Notes under the pieces: model-generated
Told to the model about the DNA's origin: nothing
What the model saw: only the letters and a program-made list of their open reading frames with translations
The model's database searches: none
Part shown: piece after piece, positions 52,887 to 64,000 of the stretch
Layout of the letters: each line of letters begins with the position of its first letter
How positions within the stretch are numbered: the first letter of the stretch is position 1
Source: Stratiolaelaps scimitus
Lineage: Eukaryota > Arthropoda > Arachnida > Mesostigmata > Laelapidae
Direction: 5' to 3'
Assembly (NCBI GenBank): GCA_019614645.1
Contig: JABWDB010000004.1
Span: 22,692,001-22,756,000, forward strand
Length of the DNA: 64,000 nt
Position numbers and translations under genes: made by a program

Positions 52887-53382
52887 GGAGATAGAAAGGG
52901 AGAGAGGGAGGGCCTTGCTGGTATATCGTCGTCAGTACGTTAGCATTATACGTTAGCGCCTACTTCTCACATCGACTACTGTATACATGGGCTGTCTAGT
53001 TCCGCGGCCTGTCGCAGTGTGCTTCCAGCATAGACGAGAATGGTTACCCGCTCGGTTGTCGGCTGCCGGGGTGACGGGGAGGAGGGGAGGGTTGTTTGCT
53101 GTCGTTAACGTTCAATAGAAGATAGACTTGTTCCTCTATTCCGCTCCTGCATGCAACTGTTTGTTATGAAACCCAGACCCGACAGAATATAGCGTAGGCT
53201 GTCCATCTAGTAGCTATATTGCGAGCATACCGTGGTAGCGGACGACGAAGCTCTCTTCTAACTGCCATCTAACTAACCGATTACAGCAGTTGATGCGCCA
53301 CAACAATTTTATCTGGTACCGCCCTTTTCGCGTAGTGGAAAGTCGAGGTACGCGACAGATACTAACAATAACAACAACTGTA

Positions 53383-53403
53383 GCAACAGCAGCAGCAGCA
53401 GCA
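53383..53403. repeat. AGC microsatellite
   Basis: AGCAACAGC followed by four further AGC units. Confidence 0.9.
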
Positions 53404-54930
53404 AGATAGGACAGAAAAACCTGCACTGGTTACACCTGTCTTCCATAGACGTCGAGGCAAGGTCAATCGGTGGTTGACAGCGTTGCTCAACACCGCCGTC
53501 ACCGGCATATCAATACATCTACATATATATATATATAAATCTGACCACACGATGAGTTCAGCTTGAAGTACTAATATATGCTATGTCTGTGTGGCAGCTG
53601 AAATGCAGAAAAGCTAGGCTTTACATGGATCGGCAGGCTTAGACACATATGAAAGCAAGAAGCACGGATGGCGGCGCGTACAGAACGCCCTGTTCTGTCT
53701 AAGCGCGATAGTTTGTCGCTATACGCCGAAGTGCTGCTGGGGGGTGGGGATACTGGTCGGTGTATCGACGGCACAAAAATCACCACGATATAACAATGCT
53801 TTTTTCTCTCTGCGTTACAAGCGTTGGGCCAACAAATGTCAACATGTGTACATATAATGGTGGGTTCGTTTGTTTGGGAAAAAAGTTCTACGACTTTTGA
53901 TGGACGCGCTAAAAACAAATAGCGATCAGTCAGCCATTGGACCGCGTATGCGAGGCGACTGCATCGTACACCTGTACACATACTGTGCATGTGCTATGCA
54001 ATCGAGCGTGTTTCGACTGACTCGTTCACAGCTATGGGCTGAGTCCGCTGACGACGGACCGCCCACGTGCGATAGTCTATGGGGCTGTTCCCATGTAGTC
54101 GTGCGATGGCCGTATGATCGCATATCGTTCACACAGAAGCCACACGTCGAGCCGTTGTTCAGCGGCCTCACGACGACAGAACTAGTTCACTGGGCGCTGC
54201 CCAAAATTGGGATACTTCGCACTGACGCACTTTATAATAATAATAATAGATGTATGTGTCTCTGAGCCGCCTCTGAGCGAACCGTGGGGTACGGTTTGCC
54301 CGATTCGATTCAACCCAACTCCATTTGAATTCCCTTTGTCATTTGCTTGACAGAAGCTGAAGCCGCTACCACGCCAGGGCGCAATACGATACAATGACAA
54401 TGCTTCTGTATAAAAATGCGAACACGTACGCGTAAAATTGTACAATATGTATGCAAAGTTTTCACTTGTGTGCTTTCCTCGTCTTGAATCAAATAGGCCT
54501 GGTTTAATCATCCGAATATGCGAGCAACACAGATACAAGTGATATTATCATAATGGTATTGTCATATAAAGAAGAAACTACACAACGCGACATTGCCAAC
54601 GATACGCCAGCCGATTTTCATCGACTGTGACAGTTCTTATACTCGTTCAACGAGCAGAAATCAGTCGCCGTCACGGATGCGGGTTCCGTTGGCCGCGTCG
54701 AACGGAATATAACGCCAGGTGTTCGCGTTGTCTCGGGTAAATTCGTAGTCGACTGATATGTCAGTGGCGTTACCATATCAGGTATTTGGTGAGGCAGCTT
54801 TTGGATAAAAATGAATAATGTTATTATTTTGGGGTGGCCGAATTAATGATAATACTAAGATAAAACTACATGAATTCGTTATAGTTGGGACAATTTGAAA
54901 TGAGGATATATTACTCATGTGTCGCTAATA

Positions 54931-54938
54931 CACACACA

Positions 54939-54980
<42 letters not shown>
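54931..54980. repeat. CA-TA-TG compound microsatellite with 40-base palindrome
   Basis: A CA run passes into a TA run and then a TG run. Bases 54941-54980 form a perfect palindrome, so the tract can extrude as a cruciform. Confidence 0.9.
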
Positions 54981-54981
<1 letters not shown>

Positions 54982-55197
54982 TTCGGAGCACCACAAATAA
55001 TCTGCCTCGGAAGCTGCTGCAGATGATGTATGTTCACATGGATAGATAGAATGTTACTGAGAGTATATAAAACACGTGTGTCTTGAGCCTAAGCGGCTTA
55101 GTCAGGACTATAAGAAGGCAACTGACAAAGATTAATGTAAGGAACGTTCGGTTTACTTAAAAATAGCTATGCTGACATCGCAACGGGCACCGCTATT

Positions 55198-55225
55198 CAT
55201 ACGAGCTGCCTAGGCAGCTCATATG
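55198..55225. repeat. 28-base near-perfect palindrome
   Basis: The central 18 bases GAGCTGCCTAGGCAGCTC are a perfect palindrome. Four of the five flanking pairs on each side also match, and the fifth is of G-T type. Confidence 0.85.
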
Positions 55226-56033
55226 GGATTCCGTGGACGGGTGTAACTTTACTCTGTATTTCGTATTTGTTTGTCAGCGTCACTTTTATTATTTCATTTA
55301 TGAACAAATAAACACTTGCCCAAAACATCAAACAACTAGAGAAATATACATGTGTCCACCACAATTATGTATAGCACTCGTGAGAGGGTTCGACCAAAAA
55401 CCGGGCTGAACATGGCCAATTCGTCGGGACCGATAAACATCTACATACAAATAAACACCCGAAATCATCGCGCTGCTGGCACCGTCGACGGACATCGCTG
55501 AGAAATCCCTGCACCTTTGGTCTATTTTTCGACTGATGGGATCGTGATGTCCTTCATGGGTTTCTTCTCCTCCGACCGCCCATAGACAGACAGTCGAGAT
55601 AACACCGAAGTTGCCAATCGAGGAACTTGGCACTAGGGAGCTGATTTGAAAATTTGAATAAAGCCACTCTGTGGAGATTCATCGGACAACCGCTGAGGCA
55701 CTGCCGGGTCGAAATAGTCACCGCTCGCTCATTGAAACGAATTACGTCAACAGGCGTTTCATATTGGTCGGACGAGGCTAAAACCAGTCCAGGATGCTTA
55801 TTCCAGAAGAAAGGCGCCGCCCCATTTCATCTCCGTCAGAGCTTACATTCATTCAGCCATTCGGATGGAAGAAATTGTTGGCAGTTACTGCCACCTTTAC
55901 ATGGGAGGGGGCACGATGGCTAATATCGATGGTTATTTCACAAGCGTGAACGATTTTTGCCGGGGCCGCTTGACGGTGGCGGCGTTTGTGCACTACATCT
56001 AGCAGTGACGACTCGGTGTGCCTACATACGCCA

Positions 56034-56063
56034 GATGATGATGATAATAATAATAATAATAAT
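56034..56063. repeat. ATG-ATA compound trinucleotide repeat
   Basis: GATGATGATGATAA followed by ATA units. Confidence 0.9.
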
Positions 56064-57099
56064 GCATTGAGTAGTAGTTATGTAGTCAATTGCTGTTGCT
56101 CACTAATATATTGTCGTTATTTCAATGTTCAATAACATTGTGTAGTTTTCATATATGACTATTTAAAATACTAGATACGAAATGGCTGAAATGATTGTAG
56201 ACGACCAGAATACGTTGAGATGGTGATGATCATCGGAGAGGACAGGTCTTTCTAATTAGTTACACTACGGATCGTCTGATCGTCAGCGCATATGAAGCAC
56301 TCCCGCCGAGCAGTAGAGGCAATTTGTTAGATGGCTCATGGAAAATTAATTCGCCTCTTTTTTCTTCGTGAAAAGTAACACGCTAACTAGCACCATAACG
56401 GCACAGGAGTGAAGCCACCACAGTAAGCTACGCACGCTCAGAGCGGAAGTCGTCGATCACCATCGAATCACATATAACCAATGTGTGGTTATTTGCATTT
56501 TGAATATCGTCGTATATCTGTTATCATTGGTTATCATCGTATTTGTTTATCGTTGCTTCGCTATTAAGTATAGTTTCCTAAATGGCATTTTTTTTTTCGT
56601 AAGTCTAAACGTTTCGAATACTTGCATGTCCGATATTCCGTAAGCGATTGTCAAAGCGGTTTGGTTATGTTTCGTAATCGTTTCTGCTGATACAACCCAG
56701 AATGGCGGGTCATTATTCTGTTGGAACAACGAGTTAGCCTGTTTGCTCTGATTATCGAAATTAAACTTCTGTGTTGCAGAGGTGAATTATATATAATACT
56801 ATCTTAATTTAATCACTCATGTTGAATAGGTATACTTCATGACTGGACGTTTGTCTCATTTACAGTGAATTATATAACACAAAACATGGTGTTATATATA
56901 TATATAATAGATCTTATTCACATTTCGGCAAAGAATTATTGTTAATTGTAACACGAAAACGCTGACTCCGCTCAGTGCCGCTTTTTTTTTTATCGACAAG
57001 GCTTTCTAACAAGGCGATTATATCTTGGGGGAGGAAATATGTTTTCTCGCTATTCTAAGGGAAACCAAAAATGTTCATAACTTTATTTTTTACAAAACT

Positions 57100-57470
57100 C
57101 ACTTTTAACAAAAATCGTTTTGTTATTACGATTTTTTGGGAAATCGTGAGAGCATGCGAAATCCACTTTCCGAGCTTGTAAATTTGCCCCAGCTTCTCAA
57201 CGAGCATTACACTGCTCATTGTCGGTCTTCCCTCTAATTCGCACTCCATCCTGTCACTGTCAATCTCTGTGATTCTTCCCGACCTGGAAGCGCCTTTGAG
57301 GTCAAGGTGATCGGCACAAAATTTTTCAAACCAGCTCTCAATCATCCTAACTGACACACGATGGTCAAAAAGGCTCACACAAGTCGGTAGCAGTATTTGC
57401 ACGCGTGTGTCCGAGTCTGACCTTGAATAAGAACATAACATGACAAGCATCTGATCGTTCGCTGTAGTAT
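57100..57470 (-). pseudogene. Mariner transposase remnant (N-terminal DNA-binding part)
   Basis: On the minus strand, 57357-57133 translates to a stretch with ESWFEKF, DLKGASRSGR, TEID and KLGKWISHALT. This is the order seen in the second helix-turn-helix and linker of mariner transposases (RWFEKF, DEPRSGRP, LGKWVPHEL). A short part between them is missing. The preceding helix-turn-helix continues at about 57370-57470 in another frame, so a frameshift separates the two. The catalytic DDD/E part is not recognisable downstream. It is a dead fossil; terminal inverted repeats were not identified. Confidence 0.72.
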
Positions 57471-59371
57471 TATCAGCCAAATAATGTGAAGAAGGACGGG
57501 CCCGCCAGAGAATATAGAAATTAGAAACTGAAAAAAAAAACAGTTTTGTTCATTGTTTTTTGAAATGCTCATTTGTGTCAGCGATATCCCCGTTTTCAAG
57601 CTGAATTTTGGAGCAGGAGGTTGACCTGACCCCTCCCCACATCGCTGATGGACGATGTCAGTTTCTGTCCTGACGCACATATATAATATCTATTGTACAC
57701 GGTAGTATTGCAGTAGACATTGTCCACATGAACATCAACGGAGACCCGAGAGAGAACGTCAAAAACAGGAAAAAAAAACAATCTCCTAAATTGGTCAATT
57801 CCAATGACATCATGAGTTATAATCACACACCACTGCCTTTCATGCCACGTGAACACCTTGACGCCGCGGCGATGTTATCAATAGCATCTTCCCCTCGGCC
57901 ATTGTTAGCAACGAGCGATAAGCAAAAAATATATATATATATATATAGATTATATACATGTACACTAACTGGTGCTAGCAATAGTGTGCAAGTTAACCAA
58001 GGCCAGAACCGCAGTACCACAATAGATTGAATAGCGACAACGAAAAAAAATGATACGTTCTTCTCAGCCTTTGGCTTTTTCTAATCATTTTCATTCAATC
58101 TCCTTCCCTATCCTCTCTCTCTCACTCCCTTCCGCGACACGACGTATAATACGTTAGCCACTGTCGATGTCGTTGTGTCGTGTTGCGGTTGTTGTTCTTC
58201 AGCGGTCGCAGTGAGCACCGCAGGGACAGCCGACAACAGACGGCAGACGACCGCGGCGTTTTGACGGGAGTAACGTGTCAACAAATTACGCCACCGCCAC
58301 CAACAACGAACGATACGGGGAGCGGCGAAGGCAAGCGCCACCAACAGCGCTGGCGTTCGTTGGCGAGGCCAACCGCCAAAACAGTGGCAACTATTATAAT
58401 AGCACCGGGCACAATGGATACAGCAACGCGTATTGGCAAAAACATGAAGAAAATCTTTGGGAGGGGGGGGGGGTGGGTGAGACGTAGTGTTGTCGTTGAT
58501 ACCCACGGAACTAAATTATTACTTGAAAAAAATGAGATGCCAATCAAACAATGGGCAGGAATCTAGTGTAACCTATATTGAGAACGTTTTAAAAAAATCG
58601 ACGAGAGAGAGAGCGAGAGCGAGAATTCATAACAACGTTAGGGCGACCACATATTTAGCTAGAGATTGGTAAATTGCCGGCTGATCCAGCAATTGTCGAA
58701 GGGACAATGCATGCAAGCCACAGTATAGCGAGTCGGATATATAATTACAACAGAATATTGCCGAATTGCTCGCTAGCTGATTGCCGAGTCACTGCTACTT
58801 ATTATGATAGTAGTATAGGTGTTCTAGCAGTAACAGTTCACAATTATGAGGATGTTAATGACGTGCGTACATTGTGTAGTGTTGTCGTTATGATTGTTAT
58901 TACTGCAATTCACACCGCCGCGTACTGCGCCCCAGCGCGACCCAGCGGTAGCAGCTGCAGCCGCTGGGGTGGTATAATGCTATTCTATTACTCTGTGTAT
59001 GGTCCAACGGAAACTTCAGTGTGCTGCCACCGTTTCGTCGATCGATCTCGTCTAGCTCGGTATCTACGGTTCTGTATGTAGCTGCTCTGTTAAACCCTCA
59101 CTCTCTCTCTCTCGCTCGCTGTCTTTGCTGATCTCGGCCCCTATCAGCTTATTTTGTGATGATTGTTTGTATAGCTGGTTGTGGTACATATTCGTAGCGG
59201 TCGTGGAGCTGTCACATTGGACGGGTAGCGCTGCTCATCTCGGTCAGGCAGGGTGGTGGGTTGTTCAACGATTAAATGATAGTGATTAGCGCCCTTTGCA
59301 GAAGCAGAGGCTGATGTTACCGCAGCAACAGTGGGGTGGGCAATTTAACGAGCATTTAACGACGTCACGGA

Positions 59372-59558
59372 CAATAACAGTAATAATAATAATAACAATA
59401 ATAATACTAATAATAATAATAACACCACTAATAAAGAGGTAATAGCGACGAGGAGGAGGAGGAGGAAGAGAATAGCAAACGTAATAATTTTGATGATGAC
59501 CATAATTATGTGAATAATAATAATCATTATTATTATTATTATTATTATTATCATTATA
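59372..59558. repeat. AAT/ATT trinucleotide cluster
   Basis: AAT-rich blocks (59372-59432), an AGG block (59450-59468), and AAT then ATT blocks meeting head to head at about 59524. Open frames crossing it translate to Asn, Tyr or Ile runs and are not genes. Confidence 0.9.
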
Positions 59559-61118
59559 ACGATACATGTGTCTGCAATAGTAATTATATAATCGTAATGC
59601 TGCAACAGGGATGATATCGATACTGACTGTGGTGACCGCAGTATCCTGCTCCAGTGCGAATGACAACAGCAACAATGTCCTTCAGCAAAAGTGAGTGCTC
59701 CGCAGCGAGAAATCGTCTTCGACAAATTTGAACCGACCACAACAACTGCGACGACGAATGACGGCAATTATGAATCATCTATTGTATAATTATTGCAGTA
59801 CAAATAAGGCGGAAATGACACGATGAATCGATGAATGGACGCATGTTGTTATACAGCTTGGTGTGATACCTAGGTAATAGGATGGTCGTCTTAGGTCGTG
59901 TTGAATTGTCGGGCTCCGTTGGCCTGACGGTGCATTCGTGGGCACATTTGTAACCGCAGGAGATATAGTGTCGCATACGGGTTAGATTCATAAACTGTTG
60001 CCCAAAGGAAAACAAAAAAAAATTCGTATTCAATTGTGTTGTACCCATTGGATATTGTTATCATATTAGTTATCGGGACAGTTCATTTATAGTTCAGCAA
60101 CAGCTCGACACGAGAATTATTCTGCAACAAGCAAGCGCTAAGTGTGAATAGAGTGAGAGGCGCAACAAAACAGGTAACAAAAAAATAATCAATAATCAAA
60201 ACGTATCGATACTCAATACTCTGAGACAATTCAACCCACAACGATGGCTATCCAATGAACGAATCTATCCGCGACGAATTTCACATTGTCCAAAGGTGTT
60301 TGTTGATTTGACGCTATTGTTCAATAATGTCCCGATAGGACTTTGCACTGAACCACAAATAATTAGCATCGTATTGTATTGTAGAGTAATTGTATAGTGC
60401 TAGTATAATGTGCGGCAATGTATGCGTAATGAGAAAGTGGCGATTTTATTACCTCTAGCGGACTAATGGCGGACAGAGCAATGCGGGGTGTGCGAAGGGC
60501 TCAGTCAATCAGTTGCCGGCTGCCGGCTGTCGCGATAATGTAAACGTTCTGACATTCATTCTCTGACATCATCGCGCGCCCTCCTGCGTCTTGCAGGGTC
60601 GTGTGCAGCAGCAGCCGCCGCCGCTGTTGATCAGATCATGCTATTACACGCTGGCCCCTGTTCAGTTAGCTAGCCGCATTCGATTTCTGCGTTAAGCAGT
60701 GTCCGTCTGACGGCATGTCCGTATATCTATGCGTATCTGCCTGAGCCGCGAGTGTTGTCTGTCGCTGATGTTAGTATATGAATATCAGCGACCAGCGGCG
60801 CCGTGAAGTGGCGCCCATTTTCAAACGCCCGCTGCCGTCTGCCCCGAATCCCCCAGCAACAGCCCACCCCCGAGTTAGCGGGTACCGTTATGCATTGCCG
60901 CCCGGCTCTGGGCGACTTGCTTTGGGGGCCGTCGCCGGCTGCTGCCACTACTACAACCACTATTACGGCTGCGGCAGCGAGCGCCATGTGGACCGGCTAA
61001 CGAGGACGATGGTGGGGGTTGGGTAGACGAAGCGCTCGCCTTTCTTTGCCTTAGCGGCGCCGCTGAACAGAGCCGGCCCTTCGGGGCGAGGTGGCATACG
61101 TTGGGTGACCGCCGGTGC

Positions 61119-61147
61119 TGCCGCCGCCGCCGCCGCCACCGCCACCG
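61119..61147. repeat. CCG microsatellite in a GC-rich block
   Basis: CCG units followed by CCACCG, within a GC- and CpG-rich block at about 60790-61210. The block could be a promoter or 5' UTR, but no donor or start is convincing. Confidence 0.85.
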
Positions 61148-63104
61148 GGATACACACACACAAGCCGCCACGATCACAGCGGGCAGCGCCCTGCCATTTA
61201 AAAGGCGGGTGCCCCAATGTCTAACGGACTAATCTTTGCACAACATGATCAAGGTAGGTCAGTGGACAAGAGAGTTAGAAGGGTAGAGGTAGCCTCAACC
61301 GAGATCACGTAATCTCGAAGTAGTGTGTTAGCTTGTCAGCTCTAAGTGTGTGACTTGCCTTATGTCATACCTGTATACGTTGATGTGTGTGTGTGTGTGT
61401 CCGATAGATCATATATTGTACATGAATGTATTAATTGTAATCCGAAGAGTTTCAGTTTCAAGATCAAGTTTAATAGCTGTATTGGAGTCTGTACAAGTTA
61501 GTTCTCTTTGTGGTCGAACCGCTTTGGCTGGCCCAGAGAGTCGCTCAGTACCTTTATAAGGGTAATTCGTTTACATCTAGTCGCTTGTCTCTCGATGAGA
61601 TCAATCTCTTCATGTTCGTAATGACCTCGTAATGATCTGCGTAATGACCGGAGACGCAAATGACTATTTGACTCGAAATTTCGTTGAGATGAGACGAAGC
61701 CACACCCGCTGTCCTCTACGGACGTCCTCGACTGTCTGCTGTTCAAAAAAATCATTCCGGCTTCGTGCAGCTGCGAATCTTGCTCTTACGAGCGGCTTCA
61801 ACAGCTTCATTCGTGTTTAATATATCTCCCTATTACTAAACATGTTCTCGTAGCAAGTGGACCAACAATCTCAGTATGATAGGTATTGCATTGCAGTTGA
61901 CGGTTGTTTATCGTCTAGTATTTCCGGCCTATCCTACAGTGATGTGCTTACCGGCAACGAAGCACGCGCAGTCTATCTGCGTCCTTGTGACCTAGTGTGC
62001 GTCCATTTGTGCTATTGTCCGCGGGAACATCGCCGCGAGCTGCACGACCCAGGAGGCAGGTTGCATTCGACAGCGGAACACGAATCGACATAATGTGCTA
62101 TTGCGTGGTGCCGCCTGTTACGTTCAAGCGAACGCACACCCTTCAGACTCAACTAAGAAAGTGTTGGACACTTATCATTCTCCAGCCGAAACCTCCATTC
62201 GTCGGCCACCAATTGGCGCCGGTGACCAAGTTGACCGATTGCTGTCATTCATACATAATTCCCTGCACGTGTGCGTTCGCTCGCCGTTGTGATTGTTGTC
62301 GTCATCACCGTCACCGGCCATCGGCGAGATTCATGCAATTACTCTCTGCTACGTTTCACAACGTGAAAACCGCGGAGAACGGTCCCACGCCGAACGAAAC
62401 AGGTGCACATACCCTCAACTCTTGAATCCGTACCAAATCGATACCGTTATCCCGAGCGCGGCAAAGTTAAATCCAACCTGTTGATAACACAACACCTTCA
62501 CGAGTTCGACTATTGTATAGTGTTCACGCAGTATTCACTAGTGCACCGTCGACATCCGTCTCGCACTTGCCGACGATGGACGGACGTCGATGGGAAGCGT
62601 ACTTCATCTGGCGTGGTATTGCCAATATCGATCGTTGAAATTTGCCTAGACGGCTTTTCTCTCTCTCTCTCTCTCCTGTTCCGCTGCCGGGCACAGGTAG
62701 AAGGAATCACATTACATTCATCCATGGGTGGCAGCGATCGAATAAAAAAACTGCCCTTTCGCACTGCTCCGGGAAGGTTGAATCGTCGTTGTGAATTGTT
62801 GTGTCAATGCGTTGCTAAATACAAGAAAAAAAAGCGTTCCTCCACTATCAGCGGCTCGGCCGACATCATCAAATGGCCTTTATTGCAGAGTTTGCTGAAG
62901 TTTGTTAGCTGGTTCGCTTCCCTGTTTGACGTCGAATACATACTATTAATATTATTATCATTATTCTATTACGTTGTAATTAATAAGTTTGTCAGTGCCA
63001 TCCAATCGTCTCCTATTTCTACTCGGTTCCGTGCTGCTGGCAAAATAATCAGTATGCTAGCTTTGCGGTGCATCATGTTTTTCCTCATTGTTCATATCGT
63101 ATTA

Positions 63105-63148
63105 TTTACATATTCAATTATATATATATATATAATTGAATATGTAAA
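63105..63148. repeat. 44-base perfect palindrome
   Basis: TTTACATATTCAATTA, a TA core, and TAATTGAATATGTAAA form an uninterrupted palindrome centred at 63126/63127. It is followed by two copies of TCTATAAAATTAA (63151-63163 and 63180-63192) around another short TA run. Confidence 0.9.
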
Positions 63149-63681
63149 ATTCTATAAAATTAATATATATATATATAATTCTATAAAATTAAATAAATCA
63201 GCCCACACCAGCCACTTGCGCAGCACACAGTGCCTTCAAAAGTGTAATAATGAATTAGCTACTCACCGAATCCCCCGGTGCGTGATGCGTAGCGGGGTAG
63301 AGAGAATTTTGCTTATACTCGATGAAGCTAACGATCGCTGTACACAGAACAGAAACGGATTGTGATGTTGGCGTTCAGGTTCCAATCGGCATTTCTGATT
63401 CACTTCGGAGTCGACAGTTTTGTCACGATGCTGTCACCCGCGCTGCGGTCGGCTACCGCCAACACCCTAAGTTGTGACACCTGTAACATCATAGCGAGGC
63501 GTGTGAGATCGTGCAGTTATGTCTGGCGACACCTTTTGGACGCAGGCACTCGGTTACCTGTGCCGCGCACTAGTCTCGCGCATGTTCCAGCTTGCGGAGG
63601 TGGGGGCGCAAACTAACAAGCAAACTTACGGGTCAGTTGTGGCAAAAAACTACAAACATCCTTTGCAATGCACGTGCAGTG

Positions 63682-63708
63682 TAATATATATATATATATA
63701 TATATATG
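63682..63708. repeat. TA microsatellite
   Basis: A pure TA run of about 13 units. Confidence 0.95.
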
Positions 63709-64000
63709 TAGCTTGACGTCCTTCACTTCGACCTCCGACACACCCAATAATCGTCGTTTGTGGAACGCTGCTTTACTTGTTAACTTGCGTTGAGGGGCGC
63801 GGCGCCGGCTCGGTGCTTGTTGCATGCCGCACTTCGGCACCAATCGGGGAACCGTTTCGACCACCACCACCTATTCGGCGGCCACACCGATCCAACAAAG
63901 CTCTCGGGCGGTGAGTTTCGCCAACGCAACGATAATATGGACTTGGGTTACAGACCGAAGTACCCTTAAGCGTTCGTTAACTGAACCCCGTGTGCCGCAG

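Larger units (their letters stand above)
39056..57099. other. Long stretch without a recognised gene
   Basis: This holds inverted repeats (41447, 47758, 49996, 55198), repeat fragments and microsatellites but no recognised protein. A minus-strand open frame at 42484-42945 and a plus-strand one at 49453-49741 have protein-like composition, but neither has a partner exon or a clear domain. A run of 11 C lies at 47503-47513. Confidence 0.5.
57471..64000. other. Right-hand stretch without a recognised gene
   Basis: This is AT-rich sequence with repeats, broken by a GC-rich block at 60790-61210. A run of 11 G lies at 58463-58473. A 213-codon ATG frame at 62724-63365 runs through the 44-base palindrome and TA runs and is unsupported. 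A possible short first exon lies at 63825-63911. Confidence 0.45.

Noticed and set aside
59286..59767. Minus-strand frames with Asn, Tyr, Ile and Leu runs
   Set aside because: They are translations of the AAT/ATT trinucleotide cluster.
1..64000. CRISPR arrays, prophage, operons or a defence system
   Set aside because: The DNA is eukaryotic with spliced genes; no array of regularly spaced direct repeats and no clustered bacterial-type genes are present.

Overview
The window is eukaryotic nuclear DNA, most likely from an arthropod. It has split genes with consensus GT-AG introns of about 0.55, 2.0 and 5.6 kb, low coding density, abundant simple repeats, tRNA-derived SINE copies and a mariner fossil. 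Two genes are supported well. The receptor has arthropod-type 5-HT7 motifs and the secreted CAP protein resembles arthropod antigen-5/venom-allergen proteins. A mite or tick is my best guess at the source, but that is inference; the sequence alone does not fix the species.

Layout. Bases 1-13,030 hold the 5' coding part of a minus-strand biogenic amine GPCR of the 5-HT7 type. Exon 1 (12257-12659) encodes the extracellular N-terminus. Exon 2 (10035-10246) encodes TM1, TM2 and the start of TM3. Exon 3 (4203-4392) encodes TM3 and TM4. The joins keep phase and restore the GPCR core. The exons for TM5-TM7 are not in the window, so the gene runs off the left edge. Its introns hold two copies of one SINE family, one with its tRNA-like head turned into a long hairpin, and the best copy of a second SINE-like family.

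Bases 13,030-37,390 hold no gene I can name. They contain simple repeats, one SINE copy, a fragment of the second family and one unproven exon candidate (36672-36895, minus). Bases 37,391-39,055 hold a complete two-exon plus-strand gene for a secreted 262-residue CAP-domain protein, with a poly(A) signal downstream. Bases 39,056-64,000 are mostly non-coding. They hold several marked inverted repeats, SINE pieces, a broken mariner transposase remnant (about 57100-57470, minus) and two weak exon candidates on the plus strand.

The two genes have no evident functional link: one is a neuronal or peripheral serotonin receptor, the other an extracellular protein. I found no CRISPR array, operon, rRNA, intact tRNA or intact mobile element, and nothing that convincingly forms a new biological system. 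The most notable observations are the palindromised SINE head, the frame ambiguity at the start of the receptor, and several long perfect or near-perfect palindromes.
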